Part shown: positions 7,922-16,697 of the stretch, one piece after another
Layout: the number at the start of each line of letters is the position of its first letter
How positions within the stretch are numbered: the stretch's first letter is position 1
Assembly (NCBI RefSeq): GCF_032191465.1
Contig: NZ_JAQOUE010000001.1
Span: 3,255,501-3,319,500, forward strand
Reading direction: 5' to 3'
From: Candidatus Nitronereus thalassa
GTDB lineage: Bacteria; Nitrospirota; Nitrospiria; Nitrospirales; UBA8639
DNA: 64,000 bases
Translations under genes and position numbers: made by a program
The notes under the pieces: generated by a model
The model's input: only the letters and a program-made list of their open reading frames with translations
Database searches by the model: none
What the model was told of the DNA's origin: nothing

Positions 7922-10900
7922 TATTTATCCACCCAATAACATGATGTGTAGGTCGTGGTGCCAAACAGCGCGTTGTTTTCTGAACATTGGCACGTTGGAT
8001 TGCGCATATGTGACGGCGGTGGTGGCAACTGCTGACAACTTCCGGCTGTGGGAATATCTCCTCCACTGCCAAACCCGCCACCAGGATTTCTTAAGCCTCC
8101 TGAGCTACCGCTTCTTCCAGTAGGACCCTCATCTTTAAAGATCCCATCATAGCCAGGTCCACGCTGTCGTTGCCGACGCTGTTGGCGCTGTTCTTGACGT
8201 CGACGATCATTTTCTTGCCTAAGTTGATCGGCTCGCTCCAACATTTCCTCCATGAAGGACGGTTCATTCTGACGCCCACCTCGATCAGGAGGCGGATCAT
8301 AGGCTGGATCATCATACGGATCGTAGGCCGGACTCTTGGGAGCCTCTCTCATGCACCGGTTCCCTGATGACGACGGGCGGTATCCGGTTTTACACCGGCA
8401 GCGGGCCACACGGTTTCGCGAATCCCAATACGCTTCGGCATTGCCGAAATTGGAACAATCCATTGCGGCCACTTGCCCTGACGGCGAAGTTACCACCTTG
8501 TGCTGGTTGACGACCCCGCTCATACAAATCCCGGCGTTCGTCTGGGCTTGCGCAATCGGATCCCAAAACAGCATGCCCGCGTCATGCTGGGCATCGATTT
8601 CAGAGGCCCAGTCACGGCCTGATGCCTCTTCCTTTTCAGCCACCGCGCGCGCTTCTTCCAGCAGTTTCCTCAACGACTCAGCACTCGATTTTACCGAACC
8701 CATCTTGAAGAATACATTCATCCCAATCGCTTCGATTTCTTTGGGTTCCTTTTCAATATGGCCGGCTTCGTTTGTCAGCGTGTTTTGCATCCCTTTGATT
8801 TCTTGAATCGCTGCCAGATCACGTTGTTGACCTTCACTGCCTTGGCGCGCGTCAGCCTGTTTTGCAATGGATGCCCCCTGACTGACGATCCCGGATGCTT
8901 GCGACGGGGCGGCCTGAATCAATTGAACGACTTGTCCGGCATCTCTTATCATCTGTTGAATCTTCTCTTTCTTGTTCAACAATCGCTCGCCTTCATTCAT
9001 CAATCGATACATTTCATCGGCATTGGATGAACTGACTCCCATTTTGTTGGCCTGCGATTTGGTGTTTCGCATACGGTTCACAATGCTCGACGCTGTTCGA
9101 TGCAACCCGCTGACGCGACGGTTTCTCGTGGTGGCTGTTTGCAGAATGCGGTCGGCTTCATCGAGAGGCGGATTCGCTTTGATGGTTTCATACGCCTCGC
9201 AGATGCTTAAGGTGTGCTGTTCAATTTGATCGCGTACCCGCGCGAGGTCTTCCCCGTCCTTTCGTAAACGGTTGAGGATGTCCTCCGGACTTCCTGAGGC
9301 AGGCTTCTTGGAGGCCTCGATCAATCGTTTCAACGCTTGTGAAATATGCGCATACATTTCATCAAACATTGTGATGTCCCGTTCGATTGCCTGTGTTTGT
9401 GTTTTGAACTCCTCCATGGAGGCTGTCATTTGCGCACGTAATGCAGTCATTTGCTCGACGAGGGCCTTCATCTGCGCCAGCAGGCCGGCGGTTAGGCCTT
9501 CGGATTCTTGGTCGTCGTCCTTGTCTCGACTGCCATTTTGCGCTAATCCCTCTTCGCCTTGACCTCCGCCTGGTTCCTCATCGCCGCCTTTTTTATCCTC
9601 TTCCTTTTTCTCATTCTCATAATGCTTGCGGTATTCCTCGAGGATGTCTTCCACACGTTGTTGGTGAAGTTTAAAACGCTTCACCGCGAGATCCGAATCA
9701 TCGCTGCTGCCTTCGGGATTCGGTTTGGTTTGTTTGGCTCCGTTGGCTCCTAAATACGACGGGACCTTTGCGACTAAAAAGCGGCTGTTCACATGAATCC
9801 ATAGCTCGGAAAACGTTTCATGAAACGTTAACTGCTCCAGAATGCCTGCATCATACGAACCTGCGGTTGTGTCCAGCTGGGCAGGATCAATGTCCGATTC
9901 TTTTTTGATGGCTTGCATTTTCTGCATCAACGTCTGTTGTGCTTCTTTAGGATATTTCTCCCATTTTATTGATGCTTTTTGATCGTACGAACTTTTTCCA
10001 TCAAGAAAATACGGACCCGTGAGCATGCGTAACCCTTGATCTTCGGTCCGGGCACCAAGGAACGCCTCGGCTTTGGCGCGTGCTTCCCGCACGCCTTTAT
10101 ACGTTTTCAGACTTTTTGCGACAAACGCCGACAGTTCTTCATACACATCCCAGACATCGACATCACCCTTGACCTCACGGATAACCCCGCGTAGATAATC
10201 CTTCATCCATGTCACAAACTGCACCACGCCCCCGCCGAATTTCTCATCAATGGTTTCTTGTAGCTGGACGCTGATGTCCAGGTCCTCGGCGATGTTGAAC
10301 AGTTCTTCGTACATCTTCAGGAATTGCCCGCTGATGAGTGCTTGTTCACCGGCCTTGCGATCTTCAAGCTTCGATCTTAATTCCTGCAAAAACTTGACCT
10401 TAATTTGTTCAAGCCGCGTATAGAGCTGGTAGCGAAAATGCTCTTCCAATTTCGGTCCAACATTCGGATGTGTTTTCATTTCCACAATCAATTGAATCCA
10501 GGGATCGGTTTTCTTGAACGCGTCTTCAAATGCATCACGGTTGTGCCACCATTCAAAGACCCCGTTGGACATCTTCTCCATCGGAAAGCATGACGGACGT
10601 TCTTTGGTTGGGAGTTTCAGGCAGCCGCCCATTTCACGGGCATCGGCGAGTTCCATAGTTATCAGCTCATCATACTTGAATGTTTTTCCCTGATAGCTGA
10701 CGGACAACAACGTCCAATTCGTCACCTTGATATCCTCGCCGACTTTTTCAATGGACCCGATCTTAAATTCCGCCCCGTCGTATAAATTGTCTATAAAGGT
10801 TTCCAATTCCTCGCCAATATGGGCTTCGATACCGGTCATGGCCACTGACTGGCCCACGCCGACGGCAGCCGACACAATCGCTGCCGGTGGGACTAGCGTA

Positions 10901-13176
10901 CTGGTCATTTCCCACCCAACACCGTAGTAATCCCCCATGACATACCGTTCGACCGCGCCACCGAACGGCACACGGCGTTTGAAAAATTCCGCGGCCAAGC
11001 CTTCATAATCCTCTTTCAAGATCTTGCCCCAATACACCGGCAATTCATCCTTCAGGTTGTACACCATCATGCCGGTCATCATCCCTTGGCCCACTTTCGA
11101 TCCGGATACCGATTCATTAAATGTGTTGTTGATGCCTTGGATGGCGGTTGCGCCTGCGCCTCCCGCTCCTCGAATAAACTGCAATCCACGCCTCGTGAGT
11201 TTTCCTTCAAAATGGTTATTGAGCCAGTTCGAAATATCACCAAGCTTCTTATTGTAGGCACTTTCCGCATAGTCGAATTGAACATCAAACCGTCCTTCTT
11301 GACCGATGGCATTCAAATACATATTGGCTCGTTCTTTCCAATATTCGCCCTGGCCTCGCCGCAGAAACTTGATGTAGCTGTCTCCTTCACCATGGCGAAG
11401 TTTATGGAGAAGCGCATCATCAAAGAAATCCAGCACATCGTTGGTTTTACTGGCTGTCATCATGATGGCGCCCCACGCCATTTTGACATTCAAATCTTTT
11501 CCGGTTTTCAACATCTCTTCAACCCACTGATATGCCTTCGACATTTCCGGATCAAGGTATTTGACGAGATTGTTCTTGGCGACTTTTTGTTTAAACGTTT
11601 TCACCAAATCGCGATACTGTTTCACATACTCCGGAAATCTCGGGTCCATATGTTCATGGACGCCCGCTTGATGGTCATGAAGCAAGAGGTTTTCGACTTC
11701 GATCATCTCATGGTACTTGCGCATCTCTTCATGAATGGCTTTTGCCTCTTCAGCATCATTTTCACCAAGGTTATTCACGCGCTGTGTTAATTCCGTGAGG
11801 ACACTTTCTATTTTGCCAGTGGCGTTCTCCCACAACGCTTGGCGTACGCTTTCCCAAAAACCTTTAATCAACGCTTCATTCGCCTCAATCGTCGCCTTTT
11901 CCTTTCCATCTTGATTAATGTCCAGATGAACTTCAAAAGGTATTGGCTGGCCAATCGTGTTGTAATACCACTCAATAAAGAAAACTTGCATCTTTGGGTT
12001 GGCTTTATATTGGGTTAATTTTCTTGAAAGTTGTCGTAACGCGCTTTTTTCGCTGCTCCCTTTTTTGGCTTCATCTCCCATCGCCTTAAAGCTTCGATCT
12101 CCGTATTTACCTGCTTTGACAAACGATTCCAGGTCCGTATACACATTCTTGCCGGCGATATCGTGCTCAAAGTGGCGAATCATTTCCAAACTGACCCCCG
12201 GTTCATCGGGCCAGTTCATTTTTCTCACGTCCTCTAATTTGTTATTAATGTCGCTCATTTCGACTTCCATGAGCATTTTTCTACGTGCCTTTTCAAAGGC
12301 TGTTTTCTCGTCTGACACAAACGGGGCTTTGCCATCTTCACTAAAGACGATTTCTTTTAAGTGCTTGGTCACTTTCTCAGCGAACGATTGGCCTGAAAAA
12401 TGAGGATATACTTCAGCGGTGGCCTTCCCTAAGACCGTACACGGAATGTCGAGTTCTTCCGGGGTTTTGCCGTTGTAGCGGGCTTTAATTAACTCATCAA
12501 AAATCAATTTGACGGCATACGCGGCATCGAGATCACCTGACAAAAAGTTAAAATCAATATCTCCTGCGAATTTTAACTGCTCAAACGATTCATTTGGCCA
12601 ACCGCCAACCTCGCCGTAATAAAATGTAAATTTAGGATTTCCATGCCGTTGCTGATAGATCCTCAGCGCTTCGTCTCTTGTCGTCATCACCACGTTGTAG
12701 CGATGCGTGAGTATTTTGGCTTCAACAAATGTTCCACCGGAGTCAAAAATGGTTCCGAATACCCAATCTAATCCTGTTCTTCCTAAATAGTTTCCGACAT
12801 CCTTTTTTACCTCCATTAGGGTGTGACGTAATTCCTTTCCAGGCTCGGTGGGGAGTTTGCTGACTTCCTGATAAAACTGCTCCGGGGTCATTTGGTTATG
12901 CTTGACCTGAATCAGCATATTCACGATTTTCATCTTCGTATCGACATCGGGAGATTTGCCGGCACGCAGGGCATTCCGAAAATCATTATTCATGACTTCT
13001 TCCGAAGGATCTTTTTTAATTAGACCTTCGGGAATATTGCCTCCCCAAAGCCGTGGATTATCCGATTCGGTAATCTCCGATTGGATTTGAGCAAAGGCAG
13101 GAGAATGTATTACTAAAACAGTAATCGTTAAGAATAAAGCAGGAAGGATTCGGGCTGGCATTCGCATCAAGAACAT
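7921..13176 (-). CDS. Giant secreted multidomain protein (1751 residues)
   Basis: Begins with a signal peptide (MFLMRMPARI, cleavage near AFA-Q). I chose the ATG at 13176 because AGGAAG lies five bases upstream; an in-frame TTG at 13191 is the alternative. Residues about 30-650 are a helical N-terminal part containing VGG then DIDF, spaced like a nucleotidyltransferase signature. Gly/Ala-rich hydrophobic stretches near 670-780 could associate with membranes. Acidic and coiled-coil stretches span about 1150-1530. A Cys motif C-x-C-x12-C near 1600, an Arg/Gln-rich stretch, a Gly-rich stretch and a terminal Cys cluster follow. Antisense frames inside it are shadows. Function unknown: surface, toxin-like or structural roles are all possible. 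Confidence 0.75.
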   Translation of the reverse strand: MFLMRMPARILPALFLTITVLVIHSPAFAQIQSEITESDNPRLWGGNIPEGLIKKDPSEEVMNNDFRNALRAGKSPDVDTKMKIVNMLIQVKHNQMTPEQFYQEVSKLPTEPGKELRHTLMEVKKDVGNYLGRTGLDWVFGTIFDSGGTFVEAKILTHRYNVVMTTRDEALRIYQQRHGNPKFTFYYGEVGGWPNESFEQLKFAGDIDFNFLSGDLDAAYAVKLIFDELIKARYNGKTPEELDIPCTVLGKATAEVYPHFSGQSFAEKVTKHLKEIVFSEDGKAPFVSDEKTAFEKARRKMLMEVEMSDINNKLEDVRKMNWPDEPGVSLEMIRHFEHDIAGKNVYTDLESFVKAGKYGDRSFKAMGDEAKKGSSEKSALRQLSRKLTQYKANPKMQVFFIEWYYNTIGQPIPFEVHLDINQDGKEKATIEANEALIKGFWESVRQALWENATGKIESVLTELTQRVNNLGENDAEEAKAIHEEMRKYHEMIEVENLLLHDHQAGVHEHMDPRFPEYVKQYRDLVKTFKQKVAKNNLVKYLDPEMSKAYQWVEEMLKTGKDLNVKMAWGAIMMTASKTNDVLDFFDDALLHKLRHGEGDSYIKFLRRGQGEYWKERANMYLNAIGQEGRFDVQFDYAESAYNKKLGDISNWLNNHFEGKLTRRGLQFIRGAGGAGATAIQGINNTFNESVSGSKVGQGMMTGMMVYNLKDELPVYWGKILKEDYEGLAAEFFKRRVPFGGAVERYVMGDYYGVGWEMTSTLVPPAAIVSAAVGVGQSVAMTGIEAHIGEELETFIDNLYDGAEFKIGSIEKVGEDIKVTNWTLLSVSYQGKTFKYDELITMELADAREMGGCLKLPTKERPSCFPMEKMSNGVFEWWHNRDAFEDAFKKTDPWIQLIVEMKTHPNVGPKLEEHFRYQLYTRLEQIKVKFLQELRSKLEDRKAGEQALISGQFLKMYEELFNIAEDLDISVQLQETIDEKFGGGVVQFVTWMKDYLRGVIREVKGDVDVWDVYEELSAFVAKSLKTYKGVREARAKAEAFLGARTEDQGLRMLTGPYFLDGKSSYDQKASIKWEKYPKEAQQTLMQKMQAIKKESDIDPAQLDTTAGSYDAGILEQLTFHETFSELWIHVNSRFLVAKVPSYLGANGAKQTKPNPEGSSDDSDLAVKRFKLHQQRVEDILEEYRKHYENEKKEEDKKGGDEEPGGGQGEEGLAQNGSRDKDDDQESEGLTAGLLAQMKALVEQMTALRAQMTASMEEFKTQTQAIERDITMFDEMYAHISQALKRLIEASKKPASGSPEDILNRLRKDGEDLARVRDQIEQHTLSICEAYETIKANPPLDEADRILQTATTRNRRVSGLHRTASSIVNRMRNTKSQANKMGVSSSNADEMYRLMNEGERLLNKKEKIQQMIRDAGQVVQLIQAAPSQASGIVSQGASIAKQADARQGSEGQQRDLAAIQEIKGMQNTLTNEAGHIEKEPKEIEAIGMNVFFKMGSVKSSAESLRKLLEEARAVAEKEEASGRDWASEIDAQHDAGMLFWDPIAQAQTNAGICMSGVVNQHKVVTSPSGQVAAMDCSNFGNAEAYWDSRNRVARCRCKTGYRPSSSGNRCMREAPKSPAYDPYDDPAYDPPPDRGGRQNEPSFMEEMLERADQLRQENDRRRQEQRQQRRQRQRGPGYDGIFKDEGPTGRSGSSGGLRNPGGGFGSGGDIPTAGSCQQLPPPPSHMRNPTCQCSENNALFGTTTYTSCYWVDK

Positions 13177-13214
13177 GGTCTTCCTAACCAAAGTATGGTC
13201 TTCCTGACCAAAAT
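13175..13214. repeat. 20-bp tandem duplication over ribosome binding site
   Basis: Two adjacent 20-base units (13175-13194 and 13195-13214) differ at two positions. Each contains, on the minus strand, AGGAAGACCAT, the ribosome site of the giant secreted-protein gene. Only the inner copy is followed by a true ATG. Confidence 0.7.
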
Positions 13215-13352
13215 TGGACTGATGATGGGGGAGGGGCTGTCCTCGGTTTTCCTGAAGCGTCCTTTTCTATGGGAACCATGCCTTTATGTCAATACAAGGC
13301 ACTTGCCCCCTACCTTCTCTTAATCCGATTTGGGAATTGAATGGTAGGAAAG

Positions 13353-13368
13353 TGTGAGCTAGCTCACA
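13353..13368. promoter_or_regulatory. CRP/FNR-family operator-like palindrome
   Basis: The sequence TGTGAGCTAGCTCACA is a perfect 16-base palindrome and matches the classical CRP half-sites TGTGA-N6-TCACA exactly. It lies about 180 bases upstream of the giant secreted-protein start and about 390 bases upstream of the small gene at 13758. The regulator is unknown; a CRP/FNR-family protein is inferred. Confidence 0.5.
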
Positions 13369-13674
13369 ATCCTCATATTTTATATGTAGCAGAATATGTT
13401 TATTCCTTTTGTAAGATCTATGGGTATAGGAACTCACCCTTCGCTCGATTTTTTCCTGGAGTATTCGAAGGAAGTTGAAACAAGAAAAGACATGTTGCGA
13501 AGACCAAAGAGGCAGGCCATTTTTTCACGCCTCCATCAATCTTAACTGCCACATTTCATGGCCCCACGAAATTTCAAGGCAGTTTTAGGATATCTCCCTT
13601 CACCGAAATTTCTTTAATTGCCACAACGTCCTAATATTCCTGAACTTTTACTGTTTGGCTCTCTCTAAATACCT

Positions 13675-13700
13675 TTGGCAACAAGCTTGCACTGTATAAT
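13675..13700 (+). promoter_or_regulatory. Possible sigma70 promoter of the 13758 gene
   Basis: TATAAT at 13695-13700 lies 57 bases upstream of the chosen start. TTGGCA at 13675-13680 is spaced only 14 bases away, which is short, so the -35 assignment is doubtful. Confidence 0.3.
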
Positions 13701-13757
13701 TAAGTTAGGACGTGGTTGCCAATTAAGGAATGTTCATCAATGACGCAAGGAGAGTGC

Positions 13758-14033
13758 ATGGAGAGTACGCAAAAATACAACGTGGAAAAATTAAAAAATT
13801 TTGCGTCAAGTGACCTGCCTAATTGGATCAAGCGTGTCCTCAACACTGAGGAAGACGGTACATTTGAAGGCGAGCACAATGCCGAAACCTCCGAAGTTTC
13901 ATTCCAAGTGGCCCGTTGGAATCTCCTCGTCACGCGAGAACTCATTCGACAAGGACTTTGGACCCCCACATCAAAAAACCTCGAGACGCTCCATAAACTC
14001 AATCTGAAATATAATATTTCCCCCTTGTCATAA
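13758..14033 (+). CDS. Small conserved-looking cytosolic protein
   Basis: About 91 residues from the ATG at 13758, which has AAGGAG at the right distance. In-frame starts at 13740 and 13716 are possible. The protein is helical and hydrophilic (VEKLKNFASSDLPNWIKRVLN, VARWNLLVTRELIRQGLW) with no signal, Cys or catalytic motif. The WxxxLVTRELIRQGLWTP pattern suggests a compact helical domain. It is monocistronic and convergent with the P460 gene. No function can be assigned. Confidence 0.6.
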   Translation: MESTQKYNVEKLKNFASSDLPNWIKRVLNTEEDGTFEGEHNAETSEVSFQVARWNLLVTRELIRQGLWTPTSKNLETLHKLNLKYNISPLS

Positions 14034-14073
14034 TTCTTCAGTTTCTACATTTCTTCTTTCAGTTATTCTCCTG

Positions 14074-14673
14074 TTATTTTTTCTGGAGCACGGGATACCC
14101 CAATGTGTAGATCCACTTGTCGTCTTTTTGGGCATTTCGTGGCGCTAAGTCTTTGGCCGGGGTATGACATGGGATGCAATCCACTTTGTAATCCGTAGAA
14201 ACCGTTTTGACGCGATCATCCGCATTGTAAAACGACCATCCCCAGCCATCGCCCCACAACGGCGAACTTTTGAACCGGCCTTTTGTATCTCGCACCAGCA
14301 CAAAGAAGCCTTTGATGGTCGTGGCATGGCCAACAGCCGGTCCGGTGGTCATGGACATGGTTTCTGCATGGAGTAATTCTTTCACGATCACCGCTCCGTC
14401 GGGAAATCGTCGTTTTTTCTGGTAATATTCGATGGTTTCCGGCTGCGTGTACACCACATGATATTCGTGAATGGTGGCAGCTCCGTCGTCGATTTTGGTA
14501 TGCGTCCAGGTGCCGAGTGTGGGCCACAGGGTATAGTCTTCAGGGACGCTGATCGCCCCGGTTTTTGGATCAACATTCGGCAGAAAGGGTTGTTCTTCAT
14601 TGGCCATGATCCAGCCTGCCCAGGTTGTCACAACGGCCACTACCGCTGCTGTTATTACGTTGAACTTTTTCAT
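14074..14673 (-). CDS. Cytochrome P460 family protein
   Basis: About 199 residues with a signal peptide (MKKFNV, hydrophobic to about residue 20, cleavage near IMA-N). The ATG at 14673 has AAGGAG six bases upstream; a 14-codon longer frame is unlikely. The CxxCH heme-attachment motif is CIPCH at about residues 166-170. The fold features of the P460 family are present: WPTLGTW, a long beta region and WGDGWGWSFY. P460 cytochromes are periplasmic, can have a Lys-heme crosslink, and oxidise hydroxylamine or bind NO in nitrogen-cycle bacteria. The divergent TetR gene probably controls it. The reaction here is not established. Confidence 0.85.
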   Translation of the reverse strand: MKKFNVITAAVVAVVTTWAGWIMANEEQPFLPNVDPKTGAISVPEDYTLWPTLGTWTHTKIDDGAATIHEYHVVYTQPETIEYYQKKRRFPDGAVIVKELLHAETMSMTTGPAVGHATTIKGFFVLVRDTKGRFKSSPLWGDGWGWSFYNADDRVKTVSTDYKVDCIPCHTPAKDLAPRNAQKDDKWIYTLGYPVLQKK

Positions 14674-14772
14674 GACGACTCCTTGCGTTGTTGTAGATGA
14701 ATAAATCTCATACACTTAACCCTTATTTAGATCTGTTTTATTTACGCCTCTGAGAAACGTATTGCTTTTCGG

Positions 14773-14788
14773 TATACAGATCGGTATA
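14773..14788. promoter_or_regulatory. Candidate TetR-type operator
   Basis: An inverted repeat TATAC-N6-GTATA lies between the divergent P460 and TetR genes. TetR-family regulators usually bind such short dyads in the intergenic region next to their own gene. The left arm also forms a direct repeat (CGGTATA twice) with the right. Assignment is by position only. Confidence 0.4.
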
Positions 14789-14865
14789 TAAGCGTACAGT
14801 CATGATGGGCGCGCGAACGTTACAGATTTTTTTTGACTGACTCGGCTGACATGACATGAGAAACC

Positions 14866-15459
14866 TTGTGGTCTTTCCTTGTGGGAACGAAACAATTCAA
14901 ACTTTCTAAGCGAGATCAGCTGGTTCAGACGGCTGTGAAGCTATTTGCCGAGCACGGGTTTCATGCGACCGGCGTCGATGCCATTGCCGAGAAATCCGGG
15001 GTGACGAAGCGCACACTCTATGCCCACTTTCGTTCCAAGGAGGACTTGGTTCTCGCTGCCCTTCGTCACTATGATGGTGTCTTTCGCAACGATTTCATAC
15101 AAAAAGTCGAAGAGTCAGCGAATACTCCCCGAGGTCGCTTGCTCGCGGTGTTTGATGTGGCTGAGGAGTGGTTTCAGCAAAACAATTTTTACGGCTGCAT
15201 GTTCATCAATGCGGTCGGTGAGTATTCCGAACGAGATTCCGCCATTCGCCAAGTGTGCAGTGAATTTAAAAGCTTGGTAAAGGGGTATATTCGAGAGTTA
15301 TGCGCAAAGGCTGGAGCCAAGGATCCTTTACGGCTGGCAGAAGAACTGGCCCTCTTATTTGAAGGCGCGATTGTGACGGCGCAAGTGTCGCAAAATCCCA
15401 AAGCCGCGGAGATTGCGAAACGGGCGAGTCGAGCGCTCATCCAAAAAGCGACTTCATAA
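14866..15459 (+). CDS. TetR/AcrR family transcriptional regulator
   Basis: About 197 residues. The N-terminal helix-turn-helix is canonical: AVKLFAEHGFHATGVDAIAEKSGVTKRTLYAHFRSKEDLV in overlapping pieces, about residues 22-62. A ligand-binding helical C-terminal domain follows (FYGCMFINAVGEYSERD is typical of the AcrR-like subgroup). The start is uncertain: TTG at 14866 or GTG at 14881, neither with a strong ribosome site. It is divergent from the cytochrome P460 gene with a dyad between them, so it most likely represses P460, itself, or the heme protein gene downstream at 15598. The inducer is unknown. Confidence 0.88.
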   Translation: MWSFLVGTKQFKLSKRDQLVQTAVKLFAEHGFHATGVDAIAEKSGVTKRTLYAHFRSKEDLVLAALRHYDGVFRNDFIQKVEESANTPRGRLLAVFDVAEEWFQQNNFYGCMFINAVGEYSERDSAIRQVCSEFKSLVKGYIRELCAKAGAKDPLRLAEELALLFEGAIVTAQVSQNPKAAEIAKRASRALIQKATS

Positions 15460-15597
15460 CACTCCTTTGGAATGGGTGAGCTCAGGCGGTGAGAGTTTTC
15501 GGCCCTTTTCGTCCTGGTCTATTGAGTTTATCTGGCAAAAAGGAGGATGATGAAAGAAAGGTCCGAGTGTTGACCCTGTAAGGAAGGAGGTTTGGCC

Positions 15598-16188
15598 ATG
15601 TTCAAATCGAACCTATGTATGGGCGCTCTGGTTTGGGGAATGTGTAGCCTTCTAGTCATGCCTCTCTCTCCGGCGTTCGGTGAGAATTCCCAAGACACCT
15701 TTCATCTTTCGCCGAAGGTCGTGGCTGATTTTATTCATTCGGTGATCCAGGCGGATCGGACGTTGTACACCACCCATATTGTGGAGCGGTTAGAGGGACA
15801 CAAGGTGGTGACTGCTCAAGAATATTGGAAGCAGCAAAAGGCGCTGCCCTTACCTGCCCAAATGCTCATGCTCTCTGGTTTACAGGTGAAGCAAGAAGGC
15901 ACGGGGCTTCAATTTCGATTAGCCAGCCTTTACCCCATTTATGAGAAGAATGGACCCACGACAGATTTTGAAAAAGTGGGCTTGGAAGCCGTAGCCAAAG
16001 ATCCCAGCCAACCGTACACTGGTGTCATTCAGCGTGGGGATAGAAATTTTTTCAAAGCCATCTATGCCGACAAGGCGGTCTCACCAGCCTGTGTCAATTG
16101 TCACAATGGGCACATTCTCAGTTCCAAACATGATTATCAGTTGGGGGATGTGATGGGAGGGATTGTTATTTCCTTTCCGTTGAATTGA
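15598..16188 (+). CDS. Periplasmic c-type heme protein, DUF3365/Tll0287-like
   Basis: About 196 residues from the ATG at 15598, with AGGAAGGAGG ending seven bases upstream. Signal peptide cleavage is near AFG-E. A Tll0287-like heme domain covers the rest: YTTHIVERLEG, LPLPAQMLM, LYPIYEKNGP. It ends with the heme motif CVNCH at about 165-169 and the family-typical LGDVMGGIVISFP. These monoheme domains act as periplasmic redox or gas sensors, or as electron carriers. The gene follows the TetR gene on the same strand by about 140 bases and is functionally consistent with the P460 gene on the other side. Confidence 0.8.
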   Translation: MFKSNLCMGALVWGMCSLLVMPLSPAFGENSQDTFHLSPKVVADFIHSVIQADRTLYTTHIVERLEGHKVVTAQEYWKQQKALPLPAQMLMLSGLQVKQEGTGLQFRLASLYPIYEKNGPTTDFEKVGLEAVAKDPSQPYTGVIQRGDRNFFKAIYADKAVSPACVNCHNGHILSSKHDYQLGDVMGGIVISFPLN

Positions 16189-16356
16189 CGGGTAATTGGC
16201 AAAATTGAAGGTGAGCTCAGTTATTTGTGGGATTGCGTTTGAGGGTTGACCCAGTTGAAATAGGGAAAAAATATGGCACAATGATGTGGGTATTAGGTAG
16301 AGAGTATCGGAAGATGAAGTGTTCACATGGAAGGCGTGATTGGAGAGGGATGTTTC

Positions 16357-16629
16357 GTGAAATTACAAGTTGGTGATTTCGTTATCGTCAAAAAGTTTAA
16401 GGCCTCGACCCGTCCCAGCCTTCGGGCCAAAGATATCGATCCCGCCACCCATGGCGATACGTACTCCTACCGGATCGACAAATATTGGAAAGTGGTTGAA
16501 GTGGGGAATGATGGCAGGATTGAAATTGAGACCCGACGGGGTAAGCGTCATACCATCGATACGCGGAATCAGGATTTCCGCAAAGCCAACATACTTGACC
16601 GTTTCTTTCATCGTGATCGGTTCTTTTAA
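16357..16629 (+). CDS. Hypothetical protein, small basic, SH3-like beta-rich
   Basis: About 90 residues from a GTG at 16357 with GGAGAGG eight bases upstream; an ATG at 16327 would add ten residues. The start KLQVGDFVIVKKF and later YWKVVEVGNDGRIEIETRRGK alternate like a small beta barrel of the KOW/SH3 type. The C-terminus is basic and aromatic (DRFFHRDRFF). There is no signal peptide, so it is cytosolic. I do not recognise the family. It is convergent with the OmpA-like gene. Confidence 0.55.
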   Translation: MKLQVGDFVIVKKFKASTRPSLRAKDIDPATHGDTYSYRIDKYWKVVEVGNDGRIEIETRRGKRHTIDTRNQDFRKANILDRFFHRDRFF

Positions 16630-16647
16630 GAATGCCACGTGAGAGGC

Positions 16648-16681
16648 AGGGCTGGAATCTGAACTTCCTTACCCCAGCCCT
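16648..16681. terminator. Inverted repeat between convergent genes
   Basis: AGGGCTGG at 16648-16655 pairs perfectly with CCAGCCCT at 16674-16681, with an 18-base loop. It sits between the stops of two convergent genes, where a bidirectional terminator is expected. There is no T-run on either side, so intrinsic termination is uncertain. Confidence 0.3.
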
Positions 16682-16697
16682 CACGCAGCCGATTCTA

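Larger units (their letters stand above)
13177..13757. other. 580-base divergent intergenic region
   Basis: A long non-coding stretch between the giant secreted-protein gene (leftward) and a small cytosolic gene (rightward). It holds the 20-bp duplication, a perfect CRP-type palindrome and a TATAAT element, described separately. I found no RNA gene. The size suggests complex regulation of the secreted operon. Confidence 0.45.

Noticed and set aside
11086-11790. 234-codon plus-strand frame inside the giant secreted-protein gene
   Set aside because: Antisense shadow: the minus frame is continuous for 1751 codons with a signal peptide and coiled coils, while this frame has no domain or ribosome site.
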